From: Paenibacillus puerhi
Lineage (GTDB): Bacteria; Bacillota; Bacilli; Paenibacillales; NBRC-103111
Reading direction: 5' to 3'
Assembly: GCF_009846885.1 (NCBI RefSeq)
Contig: NZ_WUWM01000015.1
Span: 97,824 to 161,823 of the forward strand
DNA length: 64,000 bases
The first letter of the stretch is position 1. Each line of letters starts with the position of its first letter. Under the pieces are notes generated by a model that was not told the DNA's origin, searched no databases, and saw only the letters and a list, made by a program, of their open reading frames with translations. Positions 20,774 to 29,052 of the stretch are shown here, in pieces. The translations under genes were made by a program, and so were the position numbers.

Positions 20774-21994
20774 TTGAAAAAGTCTTTTCTGCCGCTTGTC
20801 TTGTCCGTAGGTCTCGTAGGTACGTTGATGGTGCCGCAGTCCGGGTTTGCTTTAACCGCATCCCAGCGCATCGAGCAGGAGCTAAAGCAACTGAAGCAGA
20901 CGAAAGCCGCCGTAGAACAGAAGGTAAACGACACCGAGAAACAGCTGAATCAGGTAACGAGGGAAAAGCAGCAGACGGAAAAAGATATTGAGGCGCTGCT
21001 CGCCCAAATCGATAAAACCAATCAAAGCCTGAATGTGTTAAACGATAAGGTGGAGGAAGTCTCGTCCTCCCTGCAAACCAATGCCGTTCAGCTCGAAGAG
21101 GCCGAAGGCCGGGTCGAATCCCGCGATCATATGCTGCGGTCCCGCGTCCGGCTGATGTATATGAACGGCATCGTTTCCTATGCGGACGTGCTGCTTAGCT
21201 CGACCAGCTTCAGCGATTTCCTGGACCGTCTGGAGGCGCTGCGCTCGATCGTCAGTCAGGATAAAGAAATCCTGGAGGCCAACAAACGGGATCGCGACAT
21301 GATTACCATCAAGCGGGTGGAGATTGAACAGCAGCTGACGGAGGTTAAGAATCTGTATGTGCAGACCCAGGCGATCAAGGCGGATCTGGTCGTGAAAGAG
21401 AAGGAGAAGGAAGTGCGGATCGCGAGCCTCTCCGATAAGGAAAAGGATCTGCACGAAATCAACGAGGAAGCAGAGAAGCAGCTGATGAAGATGGCAAGCC
21501 AGGAGGCAGCCAAGCAAAAGGCGCTTAAGGATGCGAAGGCAGCGGAAACGGCTAAGAAAACCGGCAAAGCGGCGGCTTCCGCCTACACGTACAAAGGCGG
21601 GCAATTCGGGTATCCGCTGCCGAACGTCGTCAATATATCCTCGGACTTCGGGACGCGGAAGGATCCGTTCACAGGCCGGTCCGCTACGCATAACGGCATT
21701 GATTTCCCTTCTCCGGCAGGGACAAGCATTCTCGCGGCAGAGGATGGAGTCGTTATTCTGGCGTCCTGGTGGAGCGGATACGGCAACACGGTCATCATCG
21801 ACCACGGCAAGGATATCTGGACGCTCTACGGACACATTCGCAATGACGGCATCGTCGTTAAGAAGGGCGATACGGTCAAGCGCGGGCAAAAGATTGCGGA
21901 GGTCGGCTCCACAGGGCGTTCCACAGGCAATCACTTGCATTTCGAGGTGCGTCGCAACGAATCGCCGATTGACCCGAAACCTTTTTTGAGATAA
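20774..21994 (+). CDS. Coiled-coil M23 peptidoglycan endopeptidase (EnvC/CwlO-like FtsEX partner)
   Basis: A secreted 406-residue protein: signal peptide (about 1-28, ending after GFA), a long coiled coil (about 32-250, rich in Lys, Glu and Gln), a short Ala/Lys-rich hinge and a C-terminal M23/LytM domain (about 275-400). The zinc ligands are seen in HNGIDF and HLHFEV, so the enzyme should be active. The TTG at 20774 has AAGGAGG 8 bases upstream. Coiled coil plus LytM next to ftsEX is the layout of EnvC in E. coli and, functionally, CwlO in Bacillus, so FtsEX probably gates its activity. Confidence 0.88.
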   Translation: MKKSFLPLVLSVGLVGTLMVPQSGFALTASQRIEQELKQLKQTKAAVEQKVNDTEKQLNQVTREKQQTEKDIEALLAQIDKTNQSLNVLNDKVEEVSSSLQTNAVQLEEAEGRVESRDHMLRSRVRLMYMNGIVSYADVLLSSTSFSDFLDRLEALRSIVSQDKEILEANKRDRDMITIKRVEIEQQLTEVKNLYVQTQAIKADLVVKEKEKEVRIASLSDKEKDLHEINEEAEKQLMKMASQEAAKQKALKDAKAAETAKKTGKAAASAYTYKGGQFGYPLPNVVNISSDFGTRKDPFTGRSATHNGIDFPSPAGTSILAAEDGVVILASWWSGYGNTVIIDHGKDIWTLYGHIRNDGIVVKKGDTVKRGQKIAEVGSTGRSTGNHLHFEVRRNESPIDPKPFLR

Positions 21995-22154
21995 GGCGAT
22001 AAGATCGACAACATAGGCTGTTCATAAATCCAGGGAGCTTGTCATAAACTAGAAAATCGAGTTCGTGACATGGATAGGAACCATCGGCTTTGGACTTCGA
22101 TGTCCCTTGGAGCCGGTTGCTACCGGGAACAGCAAAGGCGGTGTGGAGAGACGT

Positions 22155-23606
22155 ATGAGATTTAAAGGGCGTACGGTAGTGGCATTTATTCTGTTATCGA
22201 TGTTCGCCAGCAGTATTATGACGCTGACGATCGTGCATCCGTCCATTTTCGCGGCAGTGAAGAACGAAGGCGGTGCAGCGGCTGCCGAAGGCAAAGGCCT
22301 CACCAGCAAGGATTTGAGTAAAATCGCGACGACTTATCAGCTGATCGAGAATAAGTTTCTCAGTCAGGTAGACCATGACAAGATCGTGAATGGGGCAATC
22401 AACGGGATGCTGGCAACGCTGGAAGATCCGTTCACGGTCTATATGGATCAGACGGAGGCCAAGCAGTTCGACGAGAATATTACGTCTTCGTTCCAGGGCA
22501 TCGGCGCGGAAGTCACGTCTGAGGACGGCAAGGTCCTGATCGTGGCCCCGATCAAAGGGTCGCCCGCGGAGAAGGCGGGTTTGCATGCCAACGATGTGAT
22601 CGTCTCTGTGAATGGAGACAAGCTGGAGGGGCTTACGCTCAATCAGGCGATTATGAAAATCCGCGGTCCCAAAGGTACGCAGGCGAAGCTTGAGGTCGCA
22701 CGTCCGGGGGTTACCGATGTGATTCAGCTGATCGTGGTTCGCGATGACATCGATGTTGAAACAGTTTACGGCGAGATGCTCCAGGGGAATATCGGCAAGA
22801 TCGAGATCCGCCAATTCTCCAGCAACACGGCTGCTCGCTTCAAGGAAGAGCTTGCTTCGCTTGAGGCCAAGGGAATGAAGGGACTGATCATCGACGTGCG
22901 CAACGACCCGGGCGGTCTGCTGCAGTCCGTGGTTCAGATCGTCGAGCCTTTCGTGCCTAAGGGCAAAGCGATCCTGCAGATCGAAAACCGGAATGGAACG
23001 AAGGAAGAAACGAAATCCGAGAACGGAACCGGCAAGCCTTATCCGGTCAACGTTCTGATTAATAAAGGAAGCGCCAGCGCTTCCGAAATATTGGCCGGCG
23101 CCCTGCATGACTCGGTCGGAAGCGAATTGATCGGAGAAACGACCTTCGGCAAGGGAACCGTACAGGTGACGTTCCAGGATGAAATGGGAGACGGCAGCAA
23201 CATCAAGATGACGGTGTACAAGTGGCTGACTCCAAATGGAACGTGGATTCACAAGAAGGGTATCGCGCCTACCGTGCCGGTCGAGCAGCCGGCCTACTTC
23301 AAAGTTGCGCCGCTCACCAAGAAGGAGACCCTGAAGCTGGACGCCAACAACGAGGATGTCAAAAATCTGCAAGTGATGCTGCAGGGTCTTGGACTGAACC
23401 CGGAGCGGACGGACGGTTACTTCAGCGAAAAAACTGCTCAAGCCGTAAAGGCGTTCCAGCGGGCGAATGGGCTGCCGACGAACGGCGAAGTGGATGTCGA
23501 GACAGCTAACAAGCTGGAGCGGGCGATACTGGCGGCAATCCGCGATCCTAAAAATGACCTGCAGCTCAAGACAGCTATCGAAACGATACAGAAATCGATC
23601 AAGTAG
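22155..23606 (+). CDS. C-terminal processing protease, S41 family (CtpB-like)
   Basis: A 483-residue membrane-anchored serine protease: an N-terminal transmembrane segment (about 8-28), a PDZ domain (about 110-190) and the S41 catalytic domain with serine in NKGSASASEILAGAL and lysine in FGKGTVQ, followed by a peptidoglycan-binding domain near the C-terminus (about 395-460). In Bacillus, CtpB cleaves SpoIVFA and triggers sigma-K activation; the ftsEX-linked position is the same as that of ctpB. Start ATG 22155 with GGAGAG 5-6 bases upstream. Confidence 0.9.
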   Translation: MRFKGRTVVAFILLSMFASSIMTLTIVHPSIFAAVKNEGGAAAAEGKGLTSKDLSKIATTYQLIENKFLSQVDHDKIVNGAINGMLATLEDPFTVYMDQTEAKQFDENITSSFQGIGAEVTSEDGKVLIVAPIKGSPAEKAGLHANDVIVSVNGDKLEGLTLNQAIMKIRGPKGTQAKLEVARPGVTDVIQLIVVRDDIDVETVYGEMLQGNIGKIEIRQFSSNTAARFKEELASLEAKGMKGLIIDVRNDPGGLLQSVVQIVEPFVPKGKAILQIENRNGTKEETKSENGTGKPYPVNVLINKGSASASEILAGALHDSVGSELIGETTFGKGTVQVTFQDEMGDGSNIKMTVYKWLTPNGTWIHKKGIAPTVPVEQPAYFKVAPLTKKETLKLDANNEDVKNLQVMLQGLGLNPERTDGYFSEKTAQAVKAFQRANGLPTNGEVDVETANKLERAILAAIRDPKNDLQLKTAIETIQKSIK

Positions 23607-23667
23607 GCCCAGGCTGCCAATTTCAGGACGCTTGCAGGAAATGAACGGCCTTGCGTCGAACTTAAGT

Positions 23668-23712
23668 AAGAAGGCGATTCCCTTGTAATGCGGGGAACCG
23701 ACCTTCTTTTTT
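23668..23712 (+). terminator. Intrinsic terminator after the S41 protease gene
   Basis: AGAAGG...TTCCC pairs with GGGAA...CCTTCT around a 9-base loop, followed by a T run. Confidence 0.85.
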
Positions 23713-23777
23713 CTTCGAATTCTTCATGCTGCCTGGACGAAGGCAAACGATATAGGAACAAGACAAAGGAGCGGGCT

Positions 23778-25070
23778 ATGGACTGGATTCAAGCTTTCGG
23801 ATGGCAATGGCTTCATGCATTGATTCAGCTGTTCCTGCAGCCCTTTTATTACGTGGGCCTACTTTTTATCGTACTCCAGTACCGCAGGCAGATCGCCCTG
23901 GAGCGAAGGTTGTTCTCGACGAAGCTGCACGGGCTGTTGTCGGAGACGTGGCGGACGCTCTTATGGGGTTGGGCTGGAGGACTAGGAGCATCAGTCCTGA
24001 TGGCGGGAATAGGCGCGTCGATCAGCCCGGATGCGGTGGTGCTGCTGTGGCTGCTATCCTTGCTGCTCATGCTTGTGCGTGTCCGGTTTTTATGCTGGGC
24101 CTATGCCGTGGGGGCTATCGGCGTGCTGCAAGCTGTAGCTGGCGTGATCCCCGGACTCCGCACAGCTCCGGAATGGGCTTGGCTAAGCAAGCCGCTGTTC
24201 GCGCTTGATGTTTCGGCCATGCTGGCCCTTGTGGCCGTCCTGCATCTGGCCGAGGCCGTTTTCGTCAGACTGCAGGGCACGCGATTCGGGATGCCTATGT
24301 TTGTCGAGACGAAACGAGGCAAAATTGTAGGGGGCTACCGGCTGCAAGGCTTCTGGCCGATGGCGCTGTTCCTGCTCGTCCCGCTGCAGCAGGCCGGGGC
24401 AGGACCGGCCTTGCCCTGGACGCCGCTGCTGGGCGGCGAGGCCTGGCTGAACGGCTGGACGATCATCGGCTTCCCGGTCATGATCGGATTCAGCGAGATG
24501 ACCATCTCCCGTCTTCCCCAGACGAAGGCCAGAGCTAGCTCGGGGCTGCTGTTTATCTACGCTGCCGCCGTGCTTGCCGCGGCTGCGCTCAGCGCATGGC
24601 TGCCTGTCTTCACAATCCCGGCATGCTTGCTTGCTATCGCGCTTCATGAGGGCATGGTATGGTACAGCAGATGGGATGAGTCCAAGCGTACCCCGTTGTT
24701 CGTTCAGGATGAGAGAGGGCTGAAAATTTTGGCCGTCCTTCCGGGAAGCCCGGCGGAAGAGCTCGGTTTGCAAGCAGGGGAGATTGTCAGCAGGGTAAAC
24801 GGCTCGCCTGTCCGCAATAAACAGGAGCTGCATCAGGCCTTTCAACTGAATCCAGCCTTCTGCAGGCTGGAGATTCTCGATCACAACCTGGAGAAGCGGC
24901 TGTTGAAGCGGGGGATTTTCGCAGGGGAGCACCATCAGCTGGGGATCGTGCTGGTGCCGGATCACGAAGCGATGTATTACCTGGAGGAGAAGCAGGATTC
25001 GATCTGGGCATATGTGAGCGGCAGGCTGGTAGGGCTGCTTCGCAATGAGAAGCGGCCGAAGAGTATGTAG
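23778..25070 (+). CDS. MinJ-like polytopic membrane protein with PDZ domain
   Basis: A 430-residue protein with about 7-8 hydrophobic segments in the first 300 residues and a PDZ-type domain near the C-terminus (about 325-400, with LPGSPAEELGLQAGEIVSRVNGSPV). Bacillus MinJ bridges DivIVA to MinD and has the same layout and the same neighbours (ctpB, ftsEX). Start ATG 23778 with AAAGGA 7 bases upstream. Bacillus MinJ is weakly conserved, so orthology is inferred from architecture and gene order. Confidence 0.75.
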   Translation: MDWIQAFGWQWLHALIQLFLQPFYYVGLLFIVLQYRRQIALERRLFSTKLHGLLSETWRTLLWGWAGGLGASVLMAGIGASISPDAVVLLWLLSLLLMLVRVRFLCWAYAVGAIGVLQAVAGVIPGLRTAPEWAWLSKPLFALDVSAMLALVAVLHLAEAVFVRLQGTRFGMPMFVETKRGKIVGGYRLQGFWPMALFLLVPLQQAGAGPALPWTPLLGGEAWLNGWTIIGFPVMIGFSEMTISRLPQTKARASSGLLFIYAAAVLAAAALSAWLPVFTIPACLLAIALHEGMVWYSRWDESKRTPLFVQDERGLKILAVLPGSPAEELGLQAGEIVSRVNGSPVRNKQELHQAFQLNPAFCRLEILDHNLEKRLLKRGIFAGEHHQLGIVLVPDHEAMYYLEEKQDSIWAYVSGRLVGLLRNEKRPKSM

Positions 25071-25148
25071 GACGGCTGCTCGGCAGGAAGTGAAATGGTG
25101 TCCCGGGAGCTGCGTTACCGGTGCGCCACGAAGCGTTAGGGAAGCAAG

Positions 25149-25206
25149 AAGGCAGGCAGCAAGGGGGACTAGATATTCTCGTCCGCATCTTGCTGCCTGC
25201 CTTTAT
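25149..25206. terminator. Bidirectional terminator between the minJ-like and motB genes
   Basis: A perfect 15-bp stem, AAGGCAGGCAGCAAG (25149-25163) with its complement (25189-25203), between two convergent genes. The tail TTATTGG is short. Confidence 0.75.
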
Positions 25207-25265
25207 TGGGTTGACGTGTCCATGCTCCAGATTCTGCTGCGGGCTGAAGCCAATGTTCAGATGGC

Positions 25266-26018
25266 TTAACGAAGAACGACAATTTCCACGCGGCGATTTT
25301 TGGCGCGATTTTCCTCGCTCGTGTTATCGGCAACCGGCCGCGTATCCGCATAGGAGGTCGATACGAATTTCTTGGCGTCCATCTGGGCGTCATAGATGAA
25401 GTAACGCAGCACGGACAAGGAACGGGCTTGGGATAATCCCCAGTTGTCCTTATACACTGATCCGGTGGACAAGGGCAGGTCATCCGTATGCCCTTCGATG
25501 CTGACGGTGGAATTGAGCTTCTGGAACAGAGCCGCGAGCTGCGTCAGGATCGGGACGGCATCCTGCTTAAGCTCCGCCTTCCCCAGATCGAACAGGAACA
25601 GGTCATTCAACGTAACCGCGACGCCGCGCCGGGTATCGGCGGCTGACACCTGAGCCTGAAGATTATTTTCTTCAATATAGGCCTGTACCTTCTCCAGCAG
25701 ATCTTCGAGCTGCTTCTCTTTCTCGAGCTGTTGCGCTGTTTGCCCTTTATCCTGGCCCGCGGTGGATGTGTCTGGTTGGCCGGGCGGATGCAAGGACCCT
25801 GTGATGCCCTGGCCCTGAGGTACGATGGAGTCGGATTTGGTAAATTCGAATTTGAGCGATTGCGCCAGAACCTCGTACTTCTGAGCGTCGATCTGGCTCA
25901 TGGCATACATGATGATAAAAAAAATAAGCAGCAGGGTGATGAGGTCGGAATAGGTGATCAGCCAGCGTTCGTGATTCTCGGGAGCCTGTCCCCGCTTCCT
26001 CTTAGTCCTCCTCGCCAC
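25266..26018 (-). CDS. motB: Flagellar motor stator protein MotB (MotS-like)
   Basis: The peptidoglycan-anchored half of the stator. It has one transmembrane helix near the N-terminus with the ion-binding aspartate in WLITYSDLITLLL, a plug and linker region, and a C-terminal OmpA-like domain (IEGHTDDLP, AKNRRVEIVV) that holds the wall. The sequence just after the aspartate helix (MYAMSQIDAQK) and SYADTRPV resemble Bacillus MotS (sodium-driven) more than MotB. Start is uncertain between GTG codons at 26018 and 26027; both lie within the end of motA, implying coupling. Confidence 0.88.
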   Translation of the reverse strand: MARRTKRKRGQAPENHERWLITYSDLITLLLIFFIIMYAMSQIDAQKYEVLAQSLKFEFTKSDSIVPQGQGITGSLHPPGQPDTSTAGQDKGQTAQQLEKEKQLEDLLEKVQAYIEENNLQAQVSAADTRRGVAVTLNDLFLFDLGKAELKQDAVPILTQLAALFQKLNSTVSIEGHTDDLPLSTGSVYKDNWGLSQARSLSVLRYFIYDAQMDAKKFVSTSYADTRPVADNTSEENRAKNRRVEIVVLR

Positions 26019-26796
26019 GTGCCTCACCTGCGCTCTCGGCTGTAGTTTTATGCGGTGCATGGATGAACGAGTAAAGCTTTTTCTTGATCAGCTGAGGATT
26101 CTCTCCGGCTTGAAGCGCCAGAATCCCTTCGAGCATGAGCTCCATCTCGGTGATCTGAAGCTGACTGCGGATTTTAATCTTGCTGGCAATGGGTAAGTAG
26201 ATTACATTGGCAGAAGCGACCCCATATAAAGTAGCGGCAAATGCGACGGCAATGGCAGGACCCAAGCTCCCCGGATCGGACAAGTTGCCGAGTACATGGA
26301 TCAAGCCCATGACGGTGCCGATGATCCCCATCGTCGGAGCATAGCCCCCGGCTGCTTCGAATATCTTCGCCCAGCCCTCGTGCTGATGCTCGACCGCGTC
26401 GATCTCCAGCTCCAGAATTTGCCGGGTCAGCTCGGGATCGGTGCCGTCGACGACCATCATCAGCGCGTCCTTCAGGAAAGGGTCCTCATGCTCCTGCGCA
26501 CGGTTCTCCAGGGCCAGTACGCCTTCCCGGCGGGCAATCGCAGCCATGTCTACAAGCTCCTCGATGGATTCGCGCGGGTCGCGGCGATGCTCCTTGAATG
26601 CCATAGAGAGAGCCTTGCCGAACTGACTGAGCTGCGATCTTGGAAAGCTGACAATAACGGCTCCGATCGTCCCTCCGAACACGATCAGCATGGCGCTGGG
26701 GACGATCAGGGCGTCCAGATGCCCGCCGTCCCATAAATAACCGCCCGCAAGCGCGGCCAGACCGATGAGCAGGCCAATCAAAGTCGTAATATCCAC
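26002..26796 (-). CDS. motA: Flagellar motor stator protein MotA (MotP-like)
   Basis: The 264-residue ion-channel subunit of the stator, with four transmembrane segments (near residues 5-22, 30-50, 150-170 and 185-205) and a cytoplasmic loop carrying the charged patch that touches the rotor. GGYAPTMGIIGTVMGLI is the family signature. Start GTG 26796 with GAGGTGG 6 bases upstream. It forms a two-gene operon with the downstream motB gene, overlapping it. Confidence 0.92.
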   Translation of the reverse strand: MDITTLIGLLIGLAALAGGYLWDGGHLDALIVPSAMLIVFGGTIGAVIVSFPRSQLSQFGKALSMAFKEHRRDPRESIEELVDMAAIARREGVLALENRAQEHEDPFLKDALMMVVDGTDPELTRQILELEIDAVEHQHEGWAKIFEAAGGYAPTMGIIGTVMGLIHVLGNLSDPGSLGPAIAVAFAATLYGVASANVIYLPIASKIKIRSQLQITEMELMLEGILALQAGENPQLIKKKLYSFIHAPHKTTAESAGEARGEED

Positions 26797-26864
26797 TTCA
26801 TTCCACCTCGGGATTCATCAGAAATTAGGAGTGATCCGGCCGAGAACAGGTAGAGGATACCCGA

Positions 26865-26893
26865 TTGCATCGCGAACGGAAAACAGGTATAAT
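26865..26893 (+). promoter_or_regulatory. Promoter of uvrBA
   Basis: TTGCAT (26865-26870), a 17-base spacer and TATAAT (26888-26893). Confidence 0.7.
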
Positions 26894-26898
26894 GGACG

Positions 26899-26912
26899 GG
26901 AACAAATATTCC
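26899..26912 (+). promoter_or_regulatory. Candidate LexA (SOS) operator of uvrBA
   Basis: GGAACAAATATTCC is a dyad of the form GAAC-N4-ATTC, one base away from the Firmicute LexA core GAAC-N4-GTTC. It begins 5 bases after the -10 box, where bound repressor would block transcription. uvrBA is SOS-controlled in Bacillus. Confidence 0.4.
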
Positions 26913-27032
26913 TATATTGACCAAAAAGACGAACAAGCATGAAGCTACTTGCATAGATGTATACTTTTTTATCGGATATTGGAAGGGTAAAGTTTAGAGA
27001 ACGACCACTCTTTTTCATGAACGGGTGATGAG

Positions 27033-29030
27033 ATGAATGAAGTTATCGTAAGCGATAAGAAGTTTCAATTGGTGTCCGAATTTACTCCGCAAGGAGACCA
27101 GCCGGCTGCGATAGAGCAGCTCCTGAGCAGCATCCGCTCGGGGCAGAGGCATCAGACTTTGCTGGGGGCGACGGGTACGGGGAAGACGTTCACGGCCGCA
27201 CAGGTCATCGCCCAGCTGAATCGGCCGACCCTGCTTATCGCGCATAACAAAACCTTGGCCGCGCAGCTTTGCAGCGAGCTGAAGGAGTTTTTTCCGCATA
27301 ACGCGGTGGAATATTTCGTCAGCTATTACGACTACTACCAGCCGGAAGCCTATATCCCGTCTTCGGATACGTTCATCGAGAAGGATTCGAGCATTAACGA
27401 TGAGATCGATAAGCTGCGCCACTCCGCGACAAGCTCTTTGTTCGAGCGTCGCGACGTCATCATCGTGGCCAGCGTATCGTGTATCTACGGTCTCGGTTCT
27501 CCGATGGAATACCGGAGTCTGGTGATGTCGCTTCGCGTGGGCATGGAGCGTTCGCGCAACGACATTTTGCACCGGTTGATCGATATCCAGTATCAACGGA
27601 ACGATATGAACTTCATCCGCGGCACGTTCCGCGTACGCGGGGATGTCGTCGAGATTTTCCCGGCCTCGCATTCGGAGCATGCGGTCCGCGTCGAGCTGTT
27701 CGGCGACGAGATCGAGCGTATTACCGAGATTAACGTACTGACCGGAGAGATTATCGCCGAACGCGACCATATCGCCATATTCCCGGCTTCTCACTTTGTA
27801 ACCCAAGAGGAGACGATGAAGGTAGCGCTTGTCAATATCGAGCGCGAGCTGGAGGAAAGACTTGCCGTGCTTCGCGAGCAGGGCAAGCTGCTGGAGGCGC
27901 AGCGGCTGGAGCAGCGCACGCGCTACGATATCGAGATGATGCAGGAGATGGGCTTCTGCTCCGGCATCGAGAACTATTCGGGGCCGCTCACGTTCCGGGA
28001 GCGAGGGGCGACGCCTTATACGTTGTTCGACTATTTCCCTGACGATATGCTGGTTGTCATCGATGAATCGCACGTGACGCTGCCGCAGATTCGGGCGATG
28101 TATAACGGCGACCGGGCACGGAAGGAAGTGCTGGTCGATCACGGCTTCCGTCTGCCGTCGGCGATGGATAACCGGCCTCTTCGGTTCGAGGAGTTCGAAT
28201 CGAAGGTCAATCAGCTTGTGTATATTTCCGCGACGCCGGGGCCATACGAGCTGGAGCATTGTCCGGTGATGGTCCAGCAGATCATCCGGCCTACTGGTTT
28301 GGTGGACCCGATCATCGAGGTACGCCCGACCAAGGGGCAGATTGACGATCTTCTCGGCGAGATTCATGAGCGGATCAAGAAGGATGAGCGGGTGCTGGTC
28401 ACCACGCTGACGAAGAAGATGGCCGAGGACCTGACTGATTATTTCAAGGAAATCGGCATTAAGGTGCGCTATCTCCACTCGGAGATCAAGACGCTGGAGA
28501 GGATGCAGATTTTGCGCGATCTCCGGCTCGGCGTGTTCCATGTGCTCGTAGGCATCAACCTGCTGAGAGAAGGTCTTGATCTTCCCGAGGTATCGCTTGT
28601 GGCGATCCTGGATGCGGATAAGGAAGGCTTCTTGCGGGCGGAGCGCTCCTTGATCCAGACGATCGGACGTGCCGCGCGTAATGCCAACGGACGTGTGATC
28701 ATGTACGGCGACAAAATCACCGATTCCATGGATAAAGCGATTTCCGAGACGGCGCGCCGGCGCGCCATACAGACTGCTTACAATGAACAACACGGCATTA
28801 CGCCGCAGACTATACAGAAGAAAGTACGCGATGTGATCGAAGCGACCAAGGTTGCCGAGCAGAAGGCTGACTATTTGACCGACGTCAAGCAGGCTAAGAT
28901 GTCCAAGAAGGATCGGCTGGCGCTGATCGAGCGCTTGGAGCAAGAAATGAAGGAAGCAGCCAAAAATCTGCAGTTCGAACGCGCAGCCGAGCTTCGCGAT
29001 GCCGTTCTGGAGATGAAGGCCGAGCTGTAG
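27033..29030 (+). CDS. uvrB: Excinuclease ABC subunit B
   Basis: Damage-verifying helicase-like subunit of nucleotide excision repair. The 665-residue protein has Walker A GATGTGKT (45-52), the beta-hairpin region starting [12 protein letters not shown] that probes the damaged strand, helicase motifs of domain 3, the UvrB interaction domain, and the C-terminal UVR motif that binds UvrC. The ATG at 27033 gives the normal length. uvrA follows after 22 bp. Confidence 0.98.
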   Translation: MNEVIVSDKKFQLVSEFTPQGDQPAAIEQLLSSIRSGQRHQTLLGATGTGKTFTAAQVIAQLNRPTLLIAHNKTLAAQLCSELKEFFPHNAVEYFVSYYDYYQPEAYIPSSDTFIEKDSSINDEIDKLRHSATSSLFERRDVIIVASVSCIYGLGSPMEYRSLVMSLRVGMERSRNDILHRLIDIQYQRNDMNFIRGTFRVRGDVVEIFPASHSEHAVRVELFGDEIERITEINVLTGEIIAERDHIAIFPASHFVTQEETMKVALVNIERELEERLAVLREQGKLLEAQRLEQRTRYDIEMMQEMGFCSGIENYSGPLTFRERGATPYTLFDYFPDDMLVVIDESHVTLPQIRAMYNGDRARKEVLVDHGFRLPSAMDNRPLRFEEFESKVNQLVYISATPGPYELEHCPVMVQQIIRPTGLVDPIIEVRPTKGQIDDLLGEIHERIKKDERVLVTTLTKKMAEDLTDYFKEIGIKVRYLHSEIKTLERMQILRDLRLGVFHVLVGINLLREGLDLPEVSLVAILDADKEGFLRAERSLIQTIGRAARNANGRVIMYGDKITDSMDKAISETARRRAIQTAYNEQHGITPQTIQKKVRDVIEATKVAEQKADYLTDVKQAKMSKKDRLALIERLEQEMKEAAKNLQFERAAELRDAVLEMKAEL

Positions 29031-29052
29031 AGAGAAAGGTAGGAACCCGCGC

